From positions 1 to 35,963 of the forward strand of contig CALFYG010000200.1 of the NCBI GenBank assembly GCA_937952095.1: DNA of 35,963 bases, written 5' to 3'. The notes beneath the pieces were generated by a model. It saw only the letters and a list, made by a program, of their open reading frames with translations, was not told where the DNA came from and made no database searches. Origin of the DNA: an uncultured Micrococcales bacterium. GTDB lineage: Bacteria > Actinomycetota > Actinomycetes > S36-B12 > UBA10799. The position numbers were made by a program, and so were the translations under genes. This document shows, in pieces, positions 6,653 to 14,799 of the stretch; positions within the stretch are counted from its first letter, which is position 1; each line of letters begins with the position of its first letter.

Positions 6653-8803
6653 TCAGGGGAACCACACCCGCAGGAACCGCGGCCGGTACTGGCGCGGATG
6701 GTCGATGATGTGCTGGATCTGGACGTCGTTGCGGCTGTAGGAGACGACCATGCTGTCGTCCTCCGGCAACACCTCTGGATGAGCCAGCACCATGTACACC
6801 AGATGCCCGGCCTCGAGTTCAGACGGGAGAATGGCCAGAACGGGACCCTCGTAGAACGGTCCGCTGGGAGACCCACTGATCCAAACACGCAGGTAGGACC
6901 CGAGGAACTCATCCTGCTTCGATACGGCGTACCACCCCTGGTCTCTGTGCAGAACGCTGAAGGTCTGCGACGTCCCTCCCGCCCCTGGGATCACCTCCGC
7001 GGCCGAGCCCGCTGACTCGCTCCATTCGTAGCCGTCCCAGTACTGCATGGCTGCCGGGTCCAGCAGATGGTCGATGTGAACCCGCGCGACGGCCACCGAG
7101 AAACCAAGCGTGTCACCGTGGTTCGCCGTTCCGTACAGGTAGATCCAGTCACCGTCGATCGCTGCGGCCGAGCCCCACATGGGACGGCCAAGATCCGGGA
7201 GGTCAGGGGCCAGATCCTTGATGGCCACCAACTGCGGGACATCTCCGGGCCGCACGACGAACACGGCCACCGACGGGCCCAACGTCTCGAAGCCGAACAC
7301 CCCGGATCCACTCTGATGGACACGCTGTGCCCACACCGGCACCAGATCGTAGCCAGGCATGCTGATCCGCACCGCAGACATGGGCCAGTACCCCACGCCG
7401 GTGTGCGGCCGGTTCGGGATGACCGCTCCCCCGCCCTCCGGAACCACCGCATGCAGGCAACGACCATCGGAGATCAGCATCGAGTTGCGCACCATGCCCG
7501 CGTTCTCACGCAGTGTGTCGGCGAACAGCCACAACGTCCGCCCATCGCTCAAGCTCACGTCCACGCCGACATCCGCGCCGGCGAAGTCCGAGGTCCCAGG
7601 TATGCGGGCGATCCGGTTGAGATCCGCGACGGAGTCGACGTCGGGGATCGGGGTGCACTCGGACAGCCGGTTCGGTCTCGGCGGGATGGATGGCCGGGCG
7701 ATCACGGCGTCGGGGGCCAGGGCCACCGCGGCCAATGCCACGGCCAGGAACGCCACCACGGTTGCCCCGATGCTGCGTCGACGGACAGACGCCACACCGT
7801 CCAACTGCCGAGGCACGTGCCGAGCCATCCACAGCGCAAGCACACCGCCGAGCATCCAGGCGCCCATCTGCAACGCATGGTGCACCATTCCCGCCGTCCC
7901 GAACGCGATCGCAGAGGTGACCGCGGCGGTGGCTGAACCGGTAGGTGACCAATGCCAGCCCCACTGCATCCATACCGGCAGGAACACCGGATCGACCCCC
8001 AACGCGGTGGGCCACGCGACCGTCAGGCAGAGGGCGGCAGCGATCACGAAACCCTTCCAGCCGAACAACACCTCAAGGGCCCACGTGAGCACCGCGGCCA
8101 TCACGAGGGCACCGCCCAGCCATAGTGCCGGCGCCCAACCCACGGTCACCGCGACACCGAGCCCTGCGACTGCGAGCAGAACCACAAGGATCAGCCGGGC
8201 GTACCGGTGGACACGTCGGGCCCTGGCCCCCACACCCACTGATATCAGCGCCACACTCACGAACCCCAGCACCAGCGCACCCGAGGTCAGCCACCCCGCC
8301 GATGGCGCGCCCGCGGGGACCTCGCGCGCGTGCACAACGAGCGTGCGTCCCTGCATCACCTCGGCGGACCGCAGCGTGCCCACGAGCGCCGCCACCACCC
8401 GTTCGTCCTGGCCGACTGGGAGCACCAGTGTGTCCTCAGTGCTACTGAGATCGACGATCAGCACGGCCATGGACCTGCCCTGGTCCAGTTCCCTGCGTGC
8501 GGAACGGGGATCGACAGTCTGCTGGATGAGGATCTCGCCGTGCAGGTCGTCGTTCAGCGCGGTGACGATCATGGGCGGGGCCACGACGGACACAGGCACC
8601 TGGTGGAGTCGACCGATGGTGGAGAAGACGAGCAGCACCACAAGCGATGTCAGCGCCATCATGAGGGCCGACACGAGCGCGACCAGTCGTGCCCTGGATT
8701 CCCCGATGCTGGACGATCCATCGGGAGGGCACACAACCATCCCCAGAGCGCGATCCCGCGCCTCAGTCGTATGCCGACGCCCGGCGTTCACATGGCGCTG
8801 CAT
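6653..8803 (-). CDS. Membrane protein with C-terminal DUF4185-like domain
   Basis: About 716 residues with an unusual build. After a polar ~45-residue N-terminus comes one membrane segment, an outside loop of roughly 100 residues (similar in layout to YhgE/Pip and ABC-2-type proteins), then about six hydrophobic segments up to residue ~370. The rest, roughly 375-716, looks extracytoplasmic and resembles DUF4185/glycosidase-like beta-propeller proteins: TLWLFADT, NSMLISD, DGDWIYLYGT, VARVHIDHLLDP, QTFSVLHRDQGWYAVSKQDEF and the closing MVVSYSRN are typical. The ATG at 8803 has GGGGGG eight bases upstream; a GTG at 8812 is the alternative. It lies downstream of tRNA-Gln. Function is unknown; a surface polysaccharide role is only a guess. 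Confidence 0.7.
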   Translation of the reverse strand: MQRHVNAGRRHTTEARDRALGMVVCPPDGSSSIGESRARLVALVSALMMALTSLVVLLVFSTIGRLHQVPVSVVAPPMIVTALNDDLHGEILIQQTVDPRSARRELDQGRSMAVLIVDLSSTEDTLVLPVGQDERVVAALVGTLRSAEVMQGRTLVVHAREVPAGAPSAGWLTSGALVLGFVSVALISVGVGARARRVHRYARLILVVLLAVAGLGVAVTVGWAPALWLGGALVMAAVLTWALEVLFGWKGFVIAAALCLTVAWPTALGVDPVFLPVWMQWGWHWSPTGSATAAVTSAIAFGTAGMVHHALQMGAWMLGGVLALWMARHVPRQLDGVASVRRRSIGATVVAFLAVALAAVALAPDAVIARPSIPPRPNRLSECTPIPDVDSVADLNRIARIPGTSDFAGADVGVDVSLSDGRTLWLFADTLRENAGMVRNSMLISDGRCLHAVVPEGGGAVIPNRPHTGVGYWPMSAVRISMPGYDLVPVWAQRVHQSGSGVFGFETLGPSVAVFVVRPGDVPQLVAIKDLAPDLPDLGRPMWGSAAAIDGDWIYLYGTANHGDTLGFSVAVARVHIDHLLDPAAMQYWDGYEWSESAGSAAEVIPGAGGTSQTFSVLHRDQGWYAVSKQDEFLGSYLRVWISGSPSGPFYEGPVLAILPSELEAGHLVYMVLAHPEVLPEDDSMVVSYSRNDVQIQHIIDHPRQYRPRFLRVWFP

Positions 8804-8870
8804 GACCAGCACCCCCCATGCAAGGATCCCCCGAACCCTGCATTCCCCAGTCTACGCGCGCTCTCGTGTG

Positions 8871-8945
8871 TGGCTCCCCGCCGAGGACTCGAACCTCGAA
8901 TGACTGGACCAAAACCAGCTGTGTTGCCGATTACACCAACGGGGA
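8871..8945 (-). tRNA. tRNA-Gln (anticodon TTG)
   Basis: The minus strand folds into a cloverleaf. Acceptor TCCCCGT pairs with GCGGGGA, the T arm is CGAGG-TTCGAGT-CCTCG, and the anticodon arm GCTGG-TTTTGGT-CCAGT places TTG at 34-36. The discriminator is G and CCA (8871-8873) is encoded, unlike the other two tRNAs here. A -10-like TAGGCT lies at 8960-8965, upstream on the minus strand. Confidence 0.95.
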
Positions 8946-8984
8946 TCGGGTGTGCGACCAGCCTACCGTGGCCACAGTTGCGCC

Positions 8985-9905
8985 CTACGGGATGATCGTG
9001 GTCGTCCGGGCGCCGGGAACCGGGCCGGACGCGATCCGCGCACTGCGGCACAGGCCCGTTGTCGACAGCCCGACGGCGAGTTCGAGACCGTGCTCGTTGT
9101 CCCTGGCAAGGAAAACACATGTCGGGCCACTGCCACTCACCATCGCGCCGAGGGCACCGTAGTCATGGCCTGCCTCGAGCAGCAGATCCAACTCCGGGCG
9201 CAGTGCGATGGCCGGTTGCTGCAGGTCGTTGTGCAGGTTCTGTCCGAGGGCCGTCTGATCGCCTTTCCGCAGCGCGGCCAACAGTGCCCGCGGCACCTTC
9301 GGTGCCGGTATCGCACGCCCTGCGTGCATCCGGTCGAACGCCGCGTAGACCTCCGGGGTGGACAACGTCGTGAACGAGGTCGCCACGACCCAAGTGAACG
9401 AGCCGGTTGCCAGGACCGGTGTCAGCACCTCACCTCGTGAGGCACCCAGTGCCGTACCGCCATGCAGACTGAACGGCACGTCCGAGCCGAGTTCGGCGGC
9501 GATCTCCGCGAGTTCGGCGTTGCTGCATCCGAGGCCCCACACCGCGTTGCAGGCCACAAGCGCTCCCGCCGCGTCGGCAGACCCCCCGGCCATGCCCCCG
9601 GCCACCGGGATCTCCTTGGTCACCACGAGCCGCACACCCTGCTTGACCTTGTAGCGCTTCTTCAAGGCCCGGGCCGCCTTCACAGCGAGGTTGTCCGAGG
9701 CCCTGCCCGGCACCTGTTCCCCGTCCCGGTCCATCTCCAAGGAGATCCCCGAGGCCTGCGGCAGCGCCGTCATCTCGTCGGACAGATCGAGGGCCTGGAA
9801 CACCGTCGCCAACTCGTGGTAGCCATCGTCACGCAGCGGGCCCACACCCAAGTAGAGGTTGATCTTGGCGGGGGCCTCCACACAGACAGCACTGGGAAGC
9901 GACAC
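8985..9905 (-). CDS. ispE: 4-diphosphocytidyl-2-C-methyl-D-erythritol kinase
   Basis: A GHMP kinase of 306 residues that phosphorylates CDP-ME in the MEP isoprenoid pathway. Motifs: the N-terminal substrate segment APAKINLYLGVG, DDGYHELATVFQALDL, the ATP loop PVAGGMAGGSADAAG and the C-terminal SGSGPTCVFL. The start is the GTG at 9905. Six bases upstream is TAGCCT, whose TAG is also the rsmA stop codon, so this gene can be transcribed separately as a leaderless mRNA while also lying in the metG-tatD-rsmA row. The rsmA-ispE pairing is conserved in actinobacteria. Confidence 0.96.
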   Translation of the reverse strand: MSLPSAVCVEAPAKINLYLGVGPLRDDGYHELATVFQALDLSDEMTALPQASGISLEMDRDGEQVPGRASDNLAVKAARALKKRYKVKQGVRLVVTKEIPVAGGMAGGSADAAGALVACNAVWGLGCSNAELAEIAAELGSDVPFSLHGGTALGASRGEVLTPVLATGSFTWVVATSFTTLSTPEVYAAFDRMHAGRAIPAPKVPRALLAALRKGDQTALGQNLHNDLQQPAIALRPELDLLLEAGHDYGALGAMVSGSGPTCVFLARDNEHGLELAVGLSTTGLCRSARIASGPVPGARTTTIIP

Positions 9906-9911
9906 CCCTCA

Positions 9912-9917
9912 AGGCTA
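9912..9917 (-). promoter_or_regulatory. ispE -10 box embedding the rsmA stop codon
   Basis: TAGCCT on the minus strand, 6 bases before the ispE GTG. Its first three bases are the TAG stop of rsmA. Confidence 0.55.
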
Positions 9918-10757
9918 GGGGGATGTCAGCCGGGACTTCGCGTCGGCGAGCGCCAAGAATTCCCTGATGGCCAGGGATTCCCCGCGGGCGGTGGGATCCA
10001 CACCTGCCGCATCACACACCGAGGCCGCATCCAGCGGTGCCGCCCAGTCCCGCAGGGCACTGCGCAGCATCTTGCGGCGCTGGGCGAACGCGGCATCCAC
10101 CGCCGCAAAGGTGGCATCCCGGGCCGCCGGATCGGGCTCGGGGTGGCGCTGGAACCCCACAAGACCCGATTGCACATTCGGGGCCGGCCAGAAGACCTCG
10201 CTGCCCACCTTGCCGAGCGCCCGGGTGCGCGCCCACCACGCGGCCTTGACCGACGGCACGCCGTATTGCCGCGACCCGGGGCCGGCGGTCAGTCGCTGCG
10301 CCACCTCCGCCTGCACCATCACCACCCCCGAGGAGACCGTGGGGAAGTGCTCGAGGACCGTGAGCAGGATCGGCACACCGGTGTTGTACGGGAGATTCGC
10401 CACGAAGGCCGTAGCCGCCGCCTCGGGGCGCATGTGGACCGCGTCCTCGCACCGCACCGTCAGCCGGTCCGCCTGCCCGGGGACGAATTCCGCCGCTGTG
10501 CGGGGCAGGCGGTCCGCCAAGCGAGCATCGATCTCGACGGCCTCCACCCGCGCCCCGGTCTCCAGGAGGGCCAGGGTGAGCGAGCCGAGCCCGGGTCCCA
10601 CTTCCAGCACCACATCGTCCGGACCGACCTGCGCCAACGCGGCGATCCTGCGGACCGTGTTCGGGTCGATGACGAAGTTCTGGCCGAGTCGCTTCGTGGG
10701 CTGCAGATCCAACTCCCGCGCGAGGTCCCGGATCTGGGCCGGACCGAGCAGAGTCAT
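9915..10757 (-). CDS. rsmA: 16S rRNA dimethyladenosine transferase RsmA
   Basis: Also called KsgA; 280 residues. It dimethylates two adjacent adenines in the 3' hairpin of 16S rRNA late in 30S assembly, using S-adenosylmethionine. Visible: KRLGQNFVIDPNTVRRI near the N-terminus, the SAM motif EVGPGLGSLTLALL, the acidic EAVEIDARLADRL, and the catalytic NLPYNTGVPIL (NLPY). ATG at 10757 shares its A with the TGA stop of tatD (TGATG), so translation is coupled. In M. tuberculosis rpfB lies between tatD and this gene; here nothing does. Confidence 0.96.
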   Translation of the reverse strand: MTLLGPAQIRDLARELDLQPTKRLGQNFVIDPNTVRRIAALAQVGPDDVVLEVGPGLGSLTLALLETGARVEAVEIDARLADRLPRTAAEFVPGQADRLTVRCEDAVHMRPEAAATAFVANLPYNTGVPILLTVLEHFPTVSSGVVMVQAEVAQRLTAGPGSRQYGVPSVKAAWWARTRALGKVGSEVFWPAPNVQSGLVGFQRHPEPDPAARDATFAAVDAAFAQRRKMLRSALRDWAAPLDAASVCDAAGVDPTARGESLAIREFLALADAKSRLTSP

Positions 10758-11614
10758 CAGAGATCGCCGAACGCCTCGAGGGTGTTCGCCCGCACGTTGT
10801 CACACAGAGTGACGAGGTCCTCCCCGACGTGTTCAGCCATGAGTCGCATCGTCAGCGGGATCAGGTAGGAGGCGTTGGGTTTGCCACGATGCGGGACCGG
10901 CGCGAGGAACGGCGCATCGGTCTCCACCAGGATCCGTTCCCGCGGCACCACATCGAGGGCCTCACGCAACGCTGCCGCACTCTTGAAGGTCACGACACCG
11001 GCGAACGAGCAGTACCACCCCCTGTCGGTGACCTCCCGGGCGAAGCCGGCATCGCCGCTGAAGCAGTGCATCACGACCCGGTGCGGCGCGCCTTCCTCGT
11101 CCATGATCCGCAGGATGTCGGCGTGGGCGTCGCGATCGTGGATGACCAGCGTCTTGTCCAGGTCCTTGGCCAACTGGATATGCCGTCGGAAGGAGCCCTC
11201 CTGGGCGGCCCGGCCGGACTCATCGGTACGGAAGAAGTCCATCCCGGTTTCGCCGATGGCCACGACCGTGTCATCGGCGGCCAACTGCGTGATCCGATCC
11301 CACGCCTGTTCCAGCGCCTCGCTGCCCTGCTCCGCCTCGATACGGGGGGCCTCATTGGGGTGCAGGGCGACCGCGGCGGCGACCTGCGGCCACGCGTGTG
11401 CGAGGCGAACCGCCTCCTCGGAACTACTCACATCCACCCCGACCTGGATCACGGCATCGATGCCCACCGCCTCCGCGGCTGCCAGAGCGGTCTCGATGTC
11501 CAGGCCCGGCTCGCCATCGCGACCCGTGACGCCGATGTCCAGGTGACAGTGGCTGTCGATGACGGGCGCCGGCAACGGCTCCGGCAACGGCGGATACCCG
11601 ACCGGGAGGGTCAC
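10757..11614 (-). CDS. tatD: TatD family metal-dependent hydrolase
   Basis: A 285-residue TIM-barrel deoxyribonuclease-like hydrolase. Metal ligands and family motifs are clear: DSHCHLD near residue 20, GETGMDFF, HDRDAHADIL, MHCFSGD and VETDAPFLAPVPHRGK. The GTG at 11614 is preferred because GTGA overlaps the metG stop by four bases and the domain begins shortly after; a longer frame to 11683 would run deep into metG. Family members act as 3'-5' DNases or D-aminoacyl-tRNA deacylase-like enzymes; the physiological substrate here is unknown. The metG-tatD-rsmA-ispE order is conserved in actinobacteria. Confidence 0.93.
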   Translation of the reverse strand: MTLPVGYPPLPEPLPAPVIDSHCHLDIGVTGRDGEPGLDIETALAAAEAVGIDAVIQVGVDVSSSEEAVRLAHAWPQVAAAVALHPNEAPRIEAEQGSEALEQAWDRITQLAADDTVVAIGETGMDFFRTDESGRAAQEGSFRRHIQLAKDLDKTLVIHDRDAHADILRIMDEEGAPHRVVMHCFSGDAGFAREVTDRGWYCSFAGVVTFKSAAALREALDVVPRERILVETDAPFLAPVPHRGKPNASYLIPLTMRLMAEHVGEDLVTLCDNVRANTLEAFGDL

Positions 11615-13149
11615 GGGGTCTCCAGCCGGGGGAACAGCGCCTCCCCCTTGGTCACGTGCGCGCCGGAGGACAACTGACCCCACTGACCCACGTCCTGGAC
11701 CGGTTGCTCGGCCAGGGCACCCTGCGCCCCGAGACTGTCCCAGATCTTGACCGTCGCCTTGGGCATGACCGGGTGGTAGAGCACCGCGATCGCACGCAGG
11801 GACTCACAGATCGTGTAGAGCACGGTGTCGAGGCGCTCGGCGGAGGCCGGGTCCTTTGCGAGCACCCACGGTTCCTGCTCGGTGACGTAGACGTTGACCG
11901 CATCCACGAATTCCTTCACAGCCAGGATCCCGGCGCTGAAGTCGAGTTGCACCATCGCGGCGTCCGCCCGCTCGGCGCAGGCGACAAGGAGCTCCTGCAG
12001 CGCCAGATCGGCGTTGGAGTAGTCACCCGGGCCAGGGAGCACACCGCCCCGGTAGCGCACCACCATGGCCGTGGCGCGGGACGCGAGGTTGCCGAGTCCG
12101 TTGGCCAGTTCTGCGGTGTACCGGGCGGCCATGTCCTCCCACGAGAACGACCCGTCCTGCCCGAACTGGATCGCCCGCAGGAAGTAGTACCGGAAGGCGT
12201 CAGAGCCGAAGTCGTCCACGATCTGGTCCGGCGATATCCCCGTGAGCTTGCTCTTGCTCATCTTCTCGCCACCCACGAGCAGCCATCCGTGCGCGAAGAC
12301 CTTCTCCGGCAGGGGGAGCCCCGCCGCCATCAGCATCGCCGGCCAGTACACGGCGTGGAACCGCAGGATGTCCTTGCCCACCAGTTGCACGTTGGCCGGC
12401 CAGATCTCGTCGAACTCCGGCGCATCGGTGCCATACCCGATCGCGGTGATGTAGTTCAGCAGGGCGTCGAACCACACATAGACGACCTGCTTGTCGTCCC
12501 ACGGCAGCGGGATGCCCCAGCCGACGCTCGAGCGTGACATGGAGATGTCCTCGAGCCCACCCTTGATGAACGACACCACCTCATTGAGGGCACTGCGCGG
12601 CTCCACGGCGTGCGGATGCCGTTCGTAGTGCTCGAGCAGCGCGTCGGAGAACTGGGCGAGCCGGAAGAAGTAGTTCGTCTCGTGCAGCATCTCGACGGGC
12701 CGGTCGTGGATCGGGCACTTGCCGTCGATCAGATCGCCGGGACGCTTGAACTCCTCGCATCCCACGCAGTAGGGACCCTCGAAGTCCGCCTCATAGACAT
12801 GACCGTTGTCCTGCAGCGTCTGCCAGAACTTCTGCACACCGAGGCGGTGGCGCTCACTGGTCGTACGGATGAAGTCGTCGTTGGCGGCGTCGATCGTCTG
12901 CAGCACCGGCTTCCAGGAATCCTCGACGAGCCGGTCGCACCAGACCTGAGGCTCCACCCCGTTGTCCCGCGCCGTGCGCTCGACCTTGGTGCCGTGCTCG
13001 TCGGTGCCCGTCAGGTAGAACACCGACTCCTGACGCTGCCGGTGCCAACGGGTCAGCACGTCGCCGGCGACCGTCGTGTAGGCGTGGCCGATGTGTGGGG
13101 CGTCGTTGACGTAGTAAATGGGCGTCGTGACGTAGAACGCCTTGGTCAT
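11611..13149 (-). CDS. metG: Methionyl-tRNA synthetase
   Basis: A 512-residue class I synthetase that charges tRNA-Met. HIGH is at 19-22 (in NDAPHIGHAYTT) and KMSKS at 296-300. A zinc-knuckle-like insert has Cys128 and Cys131 (CVGC) with Cys145 and His148 (CPIH), so the second half is CxxH, not CxxC. The anticodon-binding helical domain follows. Length suits the short bacterial form without the C-terminal tRNA-binding extension. ATG at 13149 has GGGAG seven bases upstream. Its stop overlaps the tatD start. Bases 13150-13231 upstream hold no gene. Confidence 0.96.
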   Translation of the reverse strand: MTKAFYVTTPIYYVNDAPHIGHAYTTVAGDVLTRWHRQRQESVFYLTGTDEHGTKVERTARDNGVEPQVWCDRLVEDSWKPVLQTIDAANDDFIRTTSERHRLGVQKFWQTLQDNGHVYEADFEGPYCVGCEEFKRPGDLIDGKCPIHDRPVEMLHETNYFFRLAQFSDALLEHYERHPHAVEPRSALNEVVSFIKGGLEDISMSRSSVGWGIPLPWDDKQVVYVWFDALLNYITAIGYGTDAPEFDEIWPANVQLVGKDILRFHAVYWPAMLMAAGLPLPEKVFAHGWLLVGGEKMSKSKLTGISPDQIVDDFGSDAFRYYFLRAIQFGQDGSFSWEDMAARYTAELANGLGNLASRATAMVVRYRGGVLPGPGDYSNADLALQELLVACAERADAAMVQLDFSAGILAVKEFVDAVNVYVTEQEPWVLAKDPASAERLDTVLYTICESLRAIAVLYHPVMPKATVKIWDSLGAQGALAEQPVQDVGQWGQLSSGAHVTKGEALFPRLETP

Positions 13150-13231
13150 GTGGAATCTCCCGGATGGACTCGTTCCAGTCTAGGAGGCGGCATGCGGGAC
13201 CACCCGCGCGACGGCGTAACAGGGCGCACTG

Positions 13232-13885
13232 TCACAACTTCACCGCACCACCCACGAGCAGTATGAGGCCGATGGCCGCCAGGACCGCGGCGGCCACCAT
13301 GACACTGTTTCGCTGCAACCACTCCCGAGCGCGGGTCAGTGTCTCGAGCGTGGACCGGCCGCCGAGCACGAAGACCGCCAGAGGGGCAGCCACACTGGCC
13401 GCGCCCACCAGGATGAACACGGCGATCACCCCAGCCGCCGTGGCCGGCCCCACGTCGCTGCCGCCCACGACCAGCGCGGCGGCCACCGCCATCAACAACT
13501 CCTTGGGGTTGGCCACGGACATGAGCAGTCCGTACCGGACAGCCTCCCGTGGACCCGCATCGATCAGCGCGGACAGCCACGCCGGCGCCGATTCCCGGGA
13601 CCTGCCCAGCCACATCCGGACTGCGACCGCGATCAGAATCACCCCCAGCGCCACTCGCAGCCAGGCACCCCATCCGCCGTCGCCCTGCGCGCCGGGTAAG
13701 CGGCTTGCGAGCAACGTCAGCACCACCGTGACCGCCGTGAGCCCGGCGATCCAGGTGACCACGTAGGTCACCGACGTGGGTAGCGGACGGGGGGTGAACA
13801 GCATGACGATGGCGATGATCACGGGAAGCGGCGATGCGAACACGCCGATCGCATACGGCAGCACCTCGATGATCAGATCCGCCAC
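13232..13885 (-). CDS. GAP/LysE-type integral membrane protein
   Basis: A 217-residue protein with about six hydrophobic segments and almost no soluble part. The N-terminal half (FASPLPVIIAIVMLFTPRPL) and the segment with SVANPKELLMAVAAAL fit the GAP (Sap, sulfolipid-1-addressing protein) family within the LysE transporter superfamily, known mainly from actinobacteria for export of glycolipids or small molecules. The substrate cannot be told. The start is the GTG at 13885, with no Shine-Dalgarno site but CAGAAT exactly 6 bases upstream, so it may be leaderless. It lies between rsmI and metG on the same strand. Confidence 0.75.
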   Translation of the reverse strand: MADLIIEVLPYAIGVFASPLPVIIAIVMLFTPRPLPTSVTYVVTWIAGLTAVTVVLTLLASRLPGAQGDGGWGAWLRVALGVILIAVAVRMWLGRSRESAPAWLSALIDAGPREAVRYGLLMSVANPKELLMAVAAALVVGGSDVGPATAAGVIAVFILVGAASVAAPLAVFVLGGRSTLETLTRAREWLQRNSVMVAAAVLAAIGLILLVGGAVKL

Positions 13886-13933
13886 TCGCCCATTCTGCTG
13901 TGACGTGTGGATCCATGCGCTGTCGCAGGATCG

Positions 13934-14776
13934 TCAGGCCTCGCCGGACGGTGCCACCACCAGCGCGTACAGCTCTCGCCGCGAGACCCCGAACTCCTTG
14001 GCCACCGCGGCGACCGCCTCGCTGCGCCTCATGCCTGCACCGACCCTCTCCGCCACCTCGGCCACCAGATCCGCCGGTGCCACGACGACCTCGGGGGCAC
14101 CTGCCACCACCACGGTCACCTCGCCGAGGATCCCCTCCACACGCTCGACGAGTTCACCGACGGTGGCCCGCAGAACCTCCTCGTAGGTCTTCGTCAGTTC
14201 ACGGCAGACCGCCACCGGACGATCCGGCCCGAAGAACTCGACCATGTCGGCCAGGCAGGACTGCAGGCGACGCGGACTCTCGAAGAACACGATGGTGCGC
14301 GGTTCGGACGCCAGCGAACGCAGGCGCTGCCGGCGCTGCCCATCCCGGCGGGGCAGGAAGCCCTCGAAGACGAAACGATCCGAGGGCAGGCCGCTGAGCA
14401 CCAGCGCGGTCGTCACGGCACTCGGTCCCGGCAGGCAGGTGACCGGCAGGTCGGCTTCGATGCACGCCCGAACCGCGGCGAGGCCGGGATCACTGACCGA
14501 AGGCATGCCCGCGTCGGTCACCACCACCACCGTCCGGCCGGCCGCCACGTGCTCGGCAATGACCTGGGCGCGTTCGGATTCCACGGCGTCGTAGTGGGAG
14601 ATGACCTTGCCACCGATGCGCACACCGAGGTCGGCCGCGAGCCGCCGGGCCTTCCGGGTGTCCTCCGCCGCGACCACGTCAGCGCTGGCGAGAGCGTCGC
14701 GCAAACGCGCGGATGCGTCCCCCACGTTCCCGAGCGGAGTGGCCGCTACGAGCAGGATGCCGTCGCTTGCCGACAC
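13934..14776 (-). CDS. rsmI: 16S rRNA 2'-O-methyltransferase RsmI
   Basis: A 280-residue SAM-dependent enzyme of the tetrapyrrole methylase fold that 2'-O-methylates C1402 of 16S rRNA (E. coli numbering). Motifs: ATPLGNVGDASARL near the N-terminus, AAEDTRKARRL, VVTDAGMPSVSDPG, CLPGPSAVTTAL and FEGFLPRRDGQR. The GTG at 14776 has GGAGG four bases upstream. It is divergent from pmt, only 23 bases apart, an arrangement also found in M. tuberculosis (Rv1003/Rv1002c). Confidence 0.96.
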   Translation of the reverse strand: MSASDGILLVAATPLGNVGDASARLRDALASADVVAAEDTRKARRLAADLGVRIGGKVISHYDAVESERAQVIAEHVAAGRTVVVVTDAGMPSVSDPGLAAVRACIEADLPVTCLPGPSAVTTALVLSGLPSDRFVFEGFLPRRDGQRRQRLRSLASEPRTIVFFESPRRLQSCLADMVEFFGPDRPVAVCRELTKTYEEVLRATVGELVERVEGILGEVTVVVAGAPEVVVAPADLVAEVAERVGAGMRRSEAVAAVAKEFGVSRRELYALVVAPSGEA

Positions 14777-14786
14777 TGTGCCTCCT

Positions 14787-14792
14787 TATGCT
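14787..14792 (+). promoter_or_regulatory. pmt -10 box
   Basis: TATGCT, 7 bases before the GTG at 14800. It suggests a leaderless pmt transcript starting between the divergent rsmI and pmt genes. Confidence 0.55.
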
Positions 14793-14799
14793 GGCCCGC

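Noticed and set aside
11614..11683. A longer TatD start at 11683
   Set aside because: It would overlap metG by about 70 bases, whereas the GTG at 11614 gives a four-base coupled overlap and a normal family length.
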